Positions 1 to 7,005 of a DNA stretch of 37,500 nt are shown here, piece after piece (position 1 is the stretch's first letter; every line of letters begins with the position of its first letter). The notes below the pieces were generated by a model that was not told where the DNA came from, did no database searches, and saw only the letters and a list, made by a program, of their open reading frames with translations. Source of the DNA: Prorocentrum cordatum. Its lineage: Eukaryota > Sar > Dinophyceae > Prorocentrales > Prorocentraceae. The translations under genes were made by a program, and so were the position numbers. Location of the stretch: contig CAUYUJ010022415.1 of the NCBI GenBank assembly GCA_963575745.1, positions 82,501 through 120,000 on the forward strand. Reading direction: 5' to 3'.

Positions 1-45
1 TCCTCCTCCTCCTCCTCCTCCTCCTCCTCCTCCTCCTCCTCCTCC
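1..45. repeat. (TCC)n microsatellite, cut by the window edge
   Basis: An uninterrupted run of TCC triplets begins at the first base, so its true length is unknown. It is the complement of the GGA arrays at 2491-2868, 3665-3773, 4707-4766 and 23034-23990. Confidence 0.97.
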
Positions 46-730
46 TGCATGTGGCACATTTCGCTCCAACAGAACCCGCGTTGATCCCGTTTCATCGCCA
101 GCGCAGTCACCCTCTGCCTAGCCGCCGACGCCAAGAGTTTTTCGCGTCTTCGCGCCGGCCCCCTGCAGAACAGCGGCTCTGCAGCCCCGGCCGCGGAGCC
201 CTCGCGCTGCAGCAGGTGGCCCGGGGTGCGCCCAATTGGCAGGGCACGCGGAGCTGGTGGCGACGGCGTGGCCTCAACGGCAGGCGAGCGTTGGCAACGA
301 TGCAGTGCCCCTGCGGCCCCATTGGCACTGGCGTGCACACGATGCCGCCGTCAATCCCGACCACCTGCCCTCCCAAACGCGGCACAAAAACAAACGAAAG
401 ACATGCGGCTCGAAGGCGCACTCGAACCTCGTCGCTCCTGAATTCTCAAGCCGTTTTTGGGAACGGCCCCTGGCGACCCGCGGCCCGGATCGTGGGTTGG
501 CGGCGTTGGCGGCCAGGGCGGAAGCGAACTTGCGTTGATCCTGACACCTGTGCCACTGATGCAATCCGCACATTCCACCAGGGCAACACAAACAAAACCC
601 AGAAGCAAAAGCATCCACATCCGCACCGCACGCCCCACAACATCCCCCAACACTTGCTGCCCAGTCTCAACCGTCGACATCACTGGAGCAACAAAGACGG
701 GGCAACCGCGGGAGCAACAACGACCATGAA
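46..730. other. Unassigned GC-rich stretch, no supported gene
   Basis: Reading frames of 235 codons on the plus strand and 172 and 114 codons on the minus strand overlap here. Their products are rich in Arg, Pro and Ala, show no domain, signal peptide or membrane segment, and none stands out from the others. This is what GC-rich DNA with few stop codons looks like. I recognise no gene and no repeat copy here. Confidence 0.5.
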
Positions 731-867
731 GTTCCCCCCACGTGGGGGTGATGGCTGACTGCATCGATCCCACGTGATCAGCCTCTGACCGAGCCGCAGT
801 GGCGATGCGTAGTCGATGCGGCGCCATCCTCCGACCCCATCTGCTCGGACCCCACGTGGGAGGCCTC
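731..867 (-). mobile_element. Partial copy of palindromic element family C
   Basis: Positions 821-867 match the right terminal repeat of the intact family C element at 1954-2169, including CATCCTCCGACCCCATCT and a GGGAGGCCTC end. The centre keeps GGCGATGCG-type blocks. The left terminus is degraded: only a CCCACGTGGGG-like block near 731-745 recalls it. Read as an old, half-decayed copy. Confidence 0.6.
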
Positions 868-1415
868 AAGAGCGCCGAACGAACAACCTCCCGCCGTGTG
901 ACCTCTTCGCGCCCGAGGGGCTCCCAGGACGGCCGCTGCCCCCGCGACGGACCAGCTCCCCATCCTGCGCAGTCTCCGACGGCCCCGAGGCCCGGCGAGA
1001 GCCCCCGGGGGCCCGGGGCTCTCCCCTTTGAGGCCGCACCAGCAGCAGACCCGCACTCTCGCGGCGTGAGCGCAGGACCGCAGCTTCTCAGCCCCAGACG
1101 ACATGGATATTCTCAACGGCGCCTCATGTCTACACTGGCTTCTGGCTCTATAGAAACAACCTTGAGCAACGCCCAGCTGACTGCCAACCCCCGGGGGCCG
1201 CAGACAGCGGCAGACCTCCGCCCCGACTTCCCCCGCGCAGTATCAGCGGCCCGAGCGCCCCACCGGCCGCGCGCCCACCGCATGCACTGCACGGGACCCA
1301 GGGCCGCCCCGCGCGCCGACCATCCCTCCGCCGCGGGCCCCCCCCGCCCGGCCGGGGCGCGCAGCGCGGGCCAGCACCGTTCCAGCGATCCCTCCCCAGA
1401 CATGATCGCGTCGTA
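868..1415. other. GC-rich stretch with a decayed family A copy
   Basis: About 895-1030 resembles the reverse complement of family A: CTCCGACGGCCCCGAGGC and GCGAGAGCCCCCGGGG correspond to blocks also seen at 5620-5690 and 1850-1890. The remainder is proline/arginine-coding GC-rich DNA, open in several frames, without a recognisable gene. Confidence 0.45.
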
Positions 1416-1566
1416 AAAAAATCAGGACGGCAAGTTTTCCACTATTTTCGGCCCTTGGGGGCCCTCGCCGGGCCTCGGGACCGTCAAAAAACAACTCAGA
1501 TCGAAAAACTGGTCCTGGGGAAAGGGTCGGGACTTTCAGGGGCGCCGTCCTGAAAAAATCAGGACT
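1416..1566 (+). repeat. Dispersed repeat family A, copy 1
   Basis: Blocks AAAATCAGGACGG, then GGGGGCCCTCGCCGG, then GAAAAACTGGTCC, occur in the same order and at similar spacing at 32461-32600. A related copy lies at 4948-5080. An AAAATCAGGAC block recurs at the right end (1554-1564), so this copy may carry short direct repeats at its edges. No open frame is conserved between copies. Confidence 0.75.
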
Positions 1567-1770
1567 TCGCATGTCTGGGTCTCCCCACTGGCATGGCCTC
1601 GGCCCCGCTGGCCGCTTCCCCCCCCCCCACAGCGATCGGGACGTGAGTGCTGCTCCCTGCGGGCTCCGCGGGGCCCAGCCCCAACCGGGGAGGCGGGGAG
1701 GCAGCGGCCGAGATGCCGCGGCCCGGTGGGGGATGGGGCTCTGCGAAGCGATACTGGCTCAAGGCCCAGA

Positions 1771-1950
1771 CATGCGTCGCCCCGATCTTCCCCGTGCGCG
1801 GTCCCCGGAGGTCCCGGCCCTCTCCCCAGGACCAGCTTCTCGTCCTGACTCGCTCCTCGACGGCCCCTGGGCTCGGCCAGGGCCTCGACAGCGGCCGAAC
1901 ACGGCGAACAACCTCCGCCCTGAATATCTCTTTACGGCGCGATCCTGCCT
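1771..1950 (-). repeat. Dispersed repeat family A, inverted copy
   Basis: The stretch reads as the reverse complement of family A: GGACCAGCTTCTCGTCCTGA followed by CTCGACGGCCCC and GGCCAGGGCCTCGAC. With the direct copy at 1416-1566 it forms a widely spaced inverted pair, ending just before the family C element at 1954. Confidence 0.65.
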
Positions 1951-1953
1951 CAG

Positions 1954-2169
1954 AGGCCTCCTAGATGGGGTCGGAGTGGACGGCGTCGGGGAATCGCGCC
2001 GCATCGGCGATGCATCGCCGAAGCATCGGCGATGCACCGGCTGCGTCGGCGGTGCATGGGCGCCGCCAGCGTGGGGGAGATCGGCTCCACATCGAGCCGC
2101 ATCGCCGATGCATCGGCGATGCGGCGGATTCCTCCGACCAAATCTACTCCGACCGCAGCTGGGAGGCCT
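1954..2169. mobile_element. Intact palindromic foldback element, family C
   Basis: A 216-bp element bounded by imperfect inverted repeats of about 42 bp. The left end reads AGGCCTCCTAGATGGGGTCG; the reverse complement of the right end reads AGGCCTCCCAGCTGCGGTCG and stays similar up to a shared GGAATC. The interior is built from the palindromic block GCATCGGCGATGC and its variants, so the whole element can fold back on itself. It has no coding capacity, as in MITE or foldback elements. A second full copy lies at 35780-35974 and a partial one at 731-867. Confidence 0.8.
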
Positions 2170-2490
2170 ACGTGTCGGCCGCGGCTGCGGCCGTGGTTGG
2201 GAGGACGAAACCATCGCGATCTGGTCGTTGTGGCCTTCATCCCCCCGCCGCGGCCGCGGCCGCAACCGCAGCCTCGGCCGCGGCCGCGGCCGCGGCCGGG
2301 AGGAGGACGCTGTGGCGATTTCTCCGCGCTGGTCGGGCCGCTCCCCGCGCCGACTGCCCGCCGGCGGGCGGGCCGCCCGCGGCGCGAGGCGCGCGGCGCG
2401 GCGCCGCTGCAGCGCGGAGCGGCGGCCTCCCGCGGCCCTCCCAGAGCTGCCGCGCCGGCGGCCGCGAGCGGGCCCGGGCCCCCTCGGGCC
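2170..2490. other. Extremely GC-rich stretch with GGCCGC repeats
   Basis: Alternating GGCCGC/GCGGCC hexamers cluster at about 2240-2300, followed by a CpG-dense tract up to the GGA array. All frames are open and code for Ala, Arg, Gly and Pro. I see no gene. It could be the flank of a gene or of a CpG island, but nothing decides this. Confidence 0.5.
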
Positions 2491-2868
2491 ACGAGGAGGA
2501 GGAGGAGGAGGAGGAGGAGGGGGAGGAGGAGGAGCAGAGGAGGAGAGGAGAGGAGCGAGGAGGAGGAGGAGGAGGAGGAGGAGGGGAGGAGGAGGAGGAG
2601 GAGGGAGGCAGGAGGAGGAGGATGGAGGAGGAGGCGGAGGAGGAGGAGGAGGAGGAGGAGGGGAGGAGGAGGAGGAGGAGGCGGAGGAGGAGAGGAGGAG
2701 GAGGAGGAGGAGGAGGAGGAGGAGGCGGAGGAGGAGGAGGAGGAGGAAGGAGGAGGAGGAGGAGGAGGAGGAGAGGAGGAGAGGGGGAGGAGGGAGGAGG
2801 GAGAGGAGGAGGAGGAGGAGAGGAGGATGAGGAGGAGTGAGGAGGAGGAGGAGGAGGAGGAGGAGGAG
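2491..2868. repeat. (GGA)n imperfect microsatellite, array 1
   Basis: About 380 bp of GGA/GAG triplets, with scattered substitutions and AGG to GGG changes, make a nearly pure purine strand. It gives long poly-Glu, poly-Arg and poly-Gly frames on the plus strand and poly-Ser, poly-Pro and poly-Leu frames on the minus strand. These are repeat artefacts. It adjoins the first copy of unit M. Confidence 0.95.
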
Positions 2869-3664
2869 GAGTGTAAACCCAAGAGCCAGCAACGATGTTG
2901 GAATAAACCCTCCCTCCAAGCTCCCTCGTCGCAGGCCCCCACAACGGTTCATATCCATTGAGGGAGCTGCCTCGTTCGAAGACAACCGTTTGAAGACCCC
3001 GAAGCATGCCAAAACATTGTTCTCGGGATTCCAACGCCACGGATGAACCTAACTGTTGCGTCTCGACGATCCTGAAACGTGCCAGAACGCCATTCCTGGG
3101 ACTGGAACACAGTGAACCAACGTAACTGTTGCACCCGCATCATCCTGAATCAGTTCGAAACACCATTTCTGGTACGTTGATCATGGAAATCCGTGAATGT
3201 GTTCCAACTTGTGTAAACGAATGTGCGCGGCGAAAATGCGAGAGCCACATTTTGAAAACGAACGGCCCTCAATCCGTGAAACTCTTACAACAGTTTAGAA
3301 CGAGTGTGCGCCGCGCTAAAACGAGAGCCACATATTGAAAACGACCCGCCTTCAATCCGCTAAAGTATTGCAATTGTTCTAACGAATGTGCGCCGCGCTA
3401 AAGCGAGAGCCACATTTTGAAAACCACCCGCCCTTTATCTGTGAAACTCTTGCAACTGCTCAAAAAGAATGTGCGCCGTGCTAAGGCTAGAGTCACATGC
3501 TGAGAACCACCCGCCCTCTATCTGCGAAACTGTTGCAAAGTTTTGAGCTTCAGAATAATAAGATGTGAGGAAGACCAAAGCGAAACGCCCGGACCACCAA
3601 GAAAAACTGGCCTCAGGGTGCGACATTGAGAAGTTCTTGATCAGGAAATGGAATGGAGCAGAAG
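2869..3664. repeat. Long duplicated unit M, copy 1
   Basis: Positions 2875-3185 are clearly homologous to 3780-4085: both contain CAACGGTTCAT, TCCATTGAGGGA, GAAGACAACCGTTTGA and CACCATTTCTGGTACGTTGA in the same order. An 83-bp satellite follows, then a tail at 3540-3664 not found in copy 2. Each copy is preceded and followed by a GGA array. Frames are short and not conserved between the copies, so it looks noncoding. Confidence 0.85.
3190..3540. repeat. 83-bp satellite inside unit M, about four monomers
   Basis: The monomer carries GAATGTGCGC, a GGCGCTAAAGCGAGAGCCAC-like block, TTTGAAAACCACCCGCC and ATCCGTGAAACTCTTGCAA. About four diverged copies follow one another. The period of about 83 bp is not a multiple of three, so a reading frame shifts with each monomer. 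Confidence 0.85.
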
Positions 3665-3773
3665 GAGGACGACGAGGAGGAGGAGGAGGAGAGGGAGGGG
3701 GAGGGGGAGGGGGAGGGGGAGGAGGAGGAGGAGGAGGAGGAGGAGGAGGAGGAGGAGGAGGAGGAGGAGGAGG
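3665..3773. repeat. (GGA)n microsatellite, array 2
   Basis: A GGA/GAG run with a GGGGGA hexamer section (about 3694-3720) lies exactly between copy 1 and copy 2 of unit M. On the right the GGA triplets give way to CCAGTATAGACCC, the left end of unit M copy 2. Confidence 0.95.
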
Positions 3774-4706
3774 ACCAGTATAGACCCAAGAGTCATCCAC
3801 GATGTTGGAATTCACCCACCCTCCAAGTTCCCTCTTCGTAGGCCCATACAACGGTTCATTTCCATTGAGGGAACTGCGTCCATCGAAGACAACCGTTTGA
3901 GGACCCTGAAGCATACCATTCTTCTCGGGATTTACGGATCAACCTGATTGCTGCGTCTGGACAATCCGGAATCGTACCAGAACGCCATTTCTGGGGCTTC
4001 AACACCGCGGATCAACAGAACTGCTGCGCCCGCATATTCCTGAATCCTTCCAAAACACCATTTCTGGTACGTTGATCATGGGAGCCAGTGAAACTCGCAC
4101 AAGCGGTTCAAACGAATGTGCGCGGCGCTAAAGCGAGAGCCACATTGAGAAAGGGTACCGCCCTGAATCCGTGAAACTCTTGCAAAAATTTAAGACGAAT
4201 GTGCGCGGTGCTCGGGCGAGAGCCACATTTGAAGACCAACCGCCCTCAATCCGTGATACTCTTCCAAATGGTTGAAACGAATGCGCGCGGCGCTCAAGCG
4301 AGAACCACACGTTGAAAACCACACGCCTCCATCCGTGAAACTGTTTTGCAAATTTGAGAACGAATGCGCGCGGCGCTCAGGCGATAACCACATTTTGAAA
4401 ACCACCCGCCCTCCATCCGTGAAATGTTTGCCATTGTTTGAAACGAATGTGCGCGGCTCTCAAGCGAGAGCCACATTTTGAAAACCACCCGCTCTCAATC
4501 CGTGAAATGTTTGCAAGTGTTTAAAACGAATGTGCGCGGCGCTAAAGCGAGAGCCACAATTTGAAAACCACCCGCCCTCCATCCGTGAAACTCTTGCACA
4601 TGTTGAAAAGGAATGTGCGCGGCGCTAAGGCGAGAGCCACATGTTGAAAACCACCCGCAATCCATCTGTGAAATGAAACTGCTGCGACCTTGTAAGCTGA
4701 GGGCGA
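3774..4706. repeat. Long duplicated unit M, copy 2
   Basis: This second copy of the unit at 2869-3664 starts at the edge of a GGA array with the same GACCCAAGAG and ACGATGTTGGAAT blocks. It diverges by scattered substitutions and small indels. Its satellite is longer, with seven monomers instead of about four. Confidence 0.85.
4085..4670. repeat. 83-bp satellite inside unit M, seven monomers
   Basis: The landmark GTGCGCGGCG or its variants occurs near 4118, 4201, 4282, 4366, 4450, 4532 and 4615, giving spacings of 81-84 bp. Each monomer carries a CGAGAGCCACA-like block and, in most, GAAAACCACCCGCCCTC. Overlapping minus-strand frames of 64-91 codons are by-products of the repeat. Confidence 0.9.
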
Positions 4707-4766
4707 GGGGGAGGAGGAGGAGGAGGAGGAGGAGGAGGAGGAGGAGGAGGAGGAGGAGGAGGAGGA
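4707..4766. repeat. (GGA)n microsatellite, array 3
   Basis: About 60 bp of nearly pure GGA, adjoining the end of unit M copy 2 on the left and family A on the right. Confidence 0.95.
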
Positions 4767-5080
4767 GCACGGCGGGAGGTTCTTGGCTAATTATGTTCGG
4801 CCTCTATGGAGCCCCTGGGGCCCAGGCCCCCCCCTCGGGCCACGAGGAAGGAGCACGGCGGGAGGCACTTCGCTCTTTGTCGGCCTCCATGGGGCCCCTG
4901 CCAGCCCTCGGGGCCGCCTGCCCCCTCGGGGCCACGGAGGGAACACGGCGGGAGGTGCTTCTCGCTACTCTTCGGCCTCTGGGGGCCTCCTGCCGGCCCT
5001 GTCGGGGCCGTCCGAGAACGACGGGGGGTGGAAAAGCGGCCCCCGGGCACGGGCCCAGACCGCTGAGGGCCCACGTCATG
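4767..5080 (+). repeat. Family A related repeat in three tandem copies
   Basis: CACGGCGGGAGG followed by GGCCTC and TGGGGCCCCTG recurs at about 4768, 4852 and 4948, a period of 84-96 bp. The third copy continues into GGCCGTCCGAGAAC and CCAGACCGCTGAGGGCC, which match family A at 32540-32590. Plus-strand frames here are open in more than one phase and show no domain. Confidence 0.7.
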
Positions 5081-5129
5081 ACAGATGCACGAAGCCCTGG
5101 GCCTGGAAGCACGGGCCCTGAGATCCTTC

Positions 5130-5470
5130 GCGGGAGGCGAAGACACACATCCGTGTGTCCCCGCCCCCGTGGCGGCCTGGATTCTCGGGAGGGCTCCTGC
5201 GGATACGCGGCCGTGCGGACGCCTTCTGCGCGAGGCATCCACGAAGAATCGCCCCGCATCCGCGGGGTCGCGGCCCGAGGAGGAAGAGGAGGAGGAATAG
5301 GAGGACGAGCAGGAGGAGGAGGAGGAGGAGGAGGAGGAGGAGGGGGAGGAGGAGGGGGAGGCGGAGGAGGAGGAGGAGGAGGAGGCCCAGCCCGCGAGGC
5401 CGCGGATGCAGCAGGATATTGCGCCCAAGAACCCTGGCGCCGAAGCTCCTTCGGGCCGGGCGCTCTCGCC
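5130..5470 (+). repeat. Dispersed repeat family B, split by a GGA array
   Basis: The left part holds GGATACGCGGCCGTGCGGAC and CGCGGGGTCGCGGCCC; the right part begins at about 5389 with CCCGCGAGGCCG. At 32770-32890 the same two parts are contiguous, which suggests that the GGA array at 5278-5388 arose or was inserted inside family B. No coding frame is shared. Confidence 0.75.
5278..5388. repeat. (GGA)n microsatellite, array 4, inside family B
   Basis: A GGA/GAG run with AAT and ACG interruptions near its start. It interrupts the family B copy at the point where the second copy has only a short GGGGCC-type linker (about 32866-32872). Confidence 0.9.
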
Positions 5471-5569
5471 CGGCTCCGGGCCCCGGGAGCCGCACAGGTC
5501 GATCTGGCTCGCCGGAGCACACCGCAGAAGGGTGGGGTGCAGGGCTCAGGCTGTGATCCCAGACCCCCG

Positions 5570-5800
5570 ACGTCATGGTTCTGCATGATGCCGGCCCCCA
5601 AAAGCCTCGACCCGTTCCCTTGGACCAGTCCTTCGTCCTGAGTCCCTTCTCGACGGCCCCGACAGGGCGGGCGAGAGCCCCCAGAGGCCGCGCAGAGGGA
5701 GGAACTCCCCGCCACGCTGCTTCGTGGCCCGAGGGGGGGCCTGGGATCCTTCGCGATGCTGCGATGTCTTCGCTCCGCGTCGGACCTCAGGGGGCGACGA
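5570..5800 (-). repeat. Dispersed repeat family A, inverted copy
   Basis: GGACCAGTCCTTCGTCCTGA, TCTCGACGGCCCC and GCGAGAGCCCCCAGAGGCCG are the reverse complement of family A blocks at 4980-5060. With 4948-5080 it forms an inverted pair enclosing family B. Confidence 0.65.
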
Positions 5801-6040
5801 GGCCGCGGCGCGGCAGCGGCGCGGCAGCAGAGCGGCGCGGCGCGGCGCGGGGCGGCGCCGCGCGGGAAGCGGCCGTCGCGGAGCACCCGCCCCGGCAGCG
5901 CTGGCGGGGAGGCGGCGCCCTACAGCAGCGCCGGCACCGGCAGCTCGGGCAGCGCCCCCTCGAGGCGGCCCTGCCCGCCCAGGCCGCCCGGCCTCGGAAT
6001 CGGGCGGCGAGGCCCCACGAGATCCGAGGACGCAGCGGGG
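5801..6040. other. GC-rich stretch, no supported gene
   Basis: CpG-dense DNA, with GGCGCGGCAG-like short repeats near 5810-5860. Frames of 136-285 codons overlap on the plus strand and of 102-360 codons on the minus strand, without any recognisable domain. Confidence 0.45.
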
Positions 6041-6044
6041 GCCC

Positions 6045-6116
6045 CGACCACAAGAGACCTTCCACGAGAAACCCAACCCTGAGACCCCAGGACGTCCATG
6101 GATTTCTGGTGTGTGT
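6045..6116. repeat. Dispersed repeat K, copy 1
   Basis: CGACCACAAGAGACCTTCCA followed by GAAACCCAACCCTGAGACCC and GACGTCCATGGA matches 36866-36935 block for block with few changes. A TG run follows this copy; a CA run lies about 50 bp upstream of the other. Confidence 0.75.
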
Positions 6117-6130
6117 GTGTGTGTGTGTGT
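6109..6130. repeat. (TG)n dinucleotide run
   Basis: About eleven GT/TG units directly after repeat K. Confidence 0.95.
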
Positions 6131-6137
6131 CTGAGTG

Positions 6138-6290
6138 TACAGGCGGATCTTGGACGAAAAATAACAAATACTCGAAGCATAGTCCCAAAACAAATCCAAG
6201 GTCTGAAAAAGAATCGCCCCCTGGCCAATCTTTAACTATGTTTGAAGATATTTCTCCTGTAGACAGGCACGCCCGACTTGATGTGTATCC
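6138..6290. mobile_element. Possible small element J with inverted termini
   Basis: The left end ACAGGCGGATCTTGG resembles 33462-33476, and the right end TCTCCTGTAGACAGG with CGCCCGACTT resembles 9998-10042 and 34815-34845. Since the 33425-33475 copy is the reverse complement of the same right-end sequence, the left and right ends appear to be inverted repeats of each other (TACAGG...). Boundaries are approximate. Confidence 0.45.
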
Positions 6291-6490
6291 TTCCGTGTCC
6301 GCCGCCTCTTCGTGTGCGGCCCGGCCGCCCCCTGCCGTGACGAGCCCCGGCTCAAAGAAATCGCGGCGGCCGACGGCTCTCCCAGGTGAGCGACGCAAAC
6401 CACCGGGCCTTTACTTGGGGAACCAAAAGTGACACAAACACAAAAAACAAAAAAACAAAAAACAACAACAAAAAAAAACAAAAAACAAAA

Positions 6491-6631
6491 AAACTCGCAG
6501 GTCTGCGCGGATTTCTCGGATCGGCGCTGGGGCCCCCCGGCGGCGCCTCCGGCGCCGCCCCTGGCGCGCTCCGCGCGCCAGGGGGGGGGGTCCAGCGCCG
6601 ATCCGAGAAATCCGCGCGGACCTCCGAGTTT
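6491..6631. mobile_element. Palindromic hairpin element, family D
   Basis: The arms 6491-6530 and 6592-6631 are inverted repeats matching at 38 of 40 positions (AAACTCG...GATCGGCGCTGG). The loop contains a second GC-rich palindrome, CTGGCGCGCTCCGCGCGCCA. Related copies lie at about 27358-27445, 27490-27630, 27815-27912, 28090-28165 and 37163-37305. It has no coding capacity. Confidence 0.85.
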
Positions 6632-6649
6632 TTGCACGTTTGCGTCACT

Positions 6650-6822
6650 TTGTGTTCCCTTATTTACGCGAGACGGCATAGCGATCTCACGCGGTGGCTT
6701 ACGCCTCTGCCGGCGCGGCACGCTACGTCGGAAACGAGGGCAGTTACGCGCGACCCTGCGCGGGCAGCAAGCACGCGAACGTCGGCGCAGTTTAGCCCGT
6801 TGTTCTGCGTCACTCTGGTGTT
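6650..6822 (-). repeat. Dispersed repeat family E, copy 1 (introner-like family)
   Basis: Shares TTTACGCGAGA, GCGCGGCACGCT, CGGAAACGAGGGC and GGCGCAGTT-type blocks, in order, with 20555-20720, which is the first intron of the SAP/S1 gene. A third, more diverged copy lies at 26950-27119. On the minus strand the copies begin at CCAG.GTG-type sequence. Confidence 0.8.
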
Positions 6823-7005
6823 TTGCCTCCCCAGGGGCCCGTTACGGGCCACAAGACAATCAAAAAATGATCCCGGCAAAGCAACCTGACAGCGATGTGT
6901 AGGAGCATATCTGGAAGCATTCCACTTAAGATTCAGATGAGAATCCAGCTGTAGAATTCTGCTGTTCTCGCAGTCGTAGTCGCATTCGCGATGACAGTCG
7001 CAGTG

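Larger units (their letters stand above)
6382..6835. mobile_element. Composite element: hairpin D plus repeat E between inverted ends
   Basis: The left end reads CCAGGTGAGCGACGCAAACC. The reverse complement of the sequence ending near 6822 reads CCAGAGTGACGCAGAACAAC, so the unit is bounded by diverged inverted repeats. Inside lie an A/C-rich tract (6430-6492), hairpin D (6491-6631) and repeat E (6650-6822). On the plus strand CAG|GTGAGC at 6384 and a pyrimidine-rich CCTCCCCAG at 6823-6831 would form a valid intron, but no coding exon can be seen on either side. Confidence 0.55.

Noticed and set aside
51-758. 235-codon plus-strand frame as a gene.
   Set aside because: Composition-driven, overlapped by frames on both strands, no domain; the last part enters family C sequence.
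2491-2868. Long frames of poly-Glu, poly-Arg, poly-Ser, poly-Leu in the GGA array (likewise 3665-3773, 22907-24190, 33083-33295).
   Set aside because: All frames of both strands are open because the triplet repeat lacks stop codons; there is no domain or unique coding sequence.
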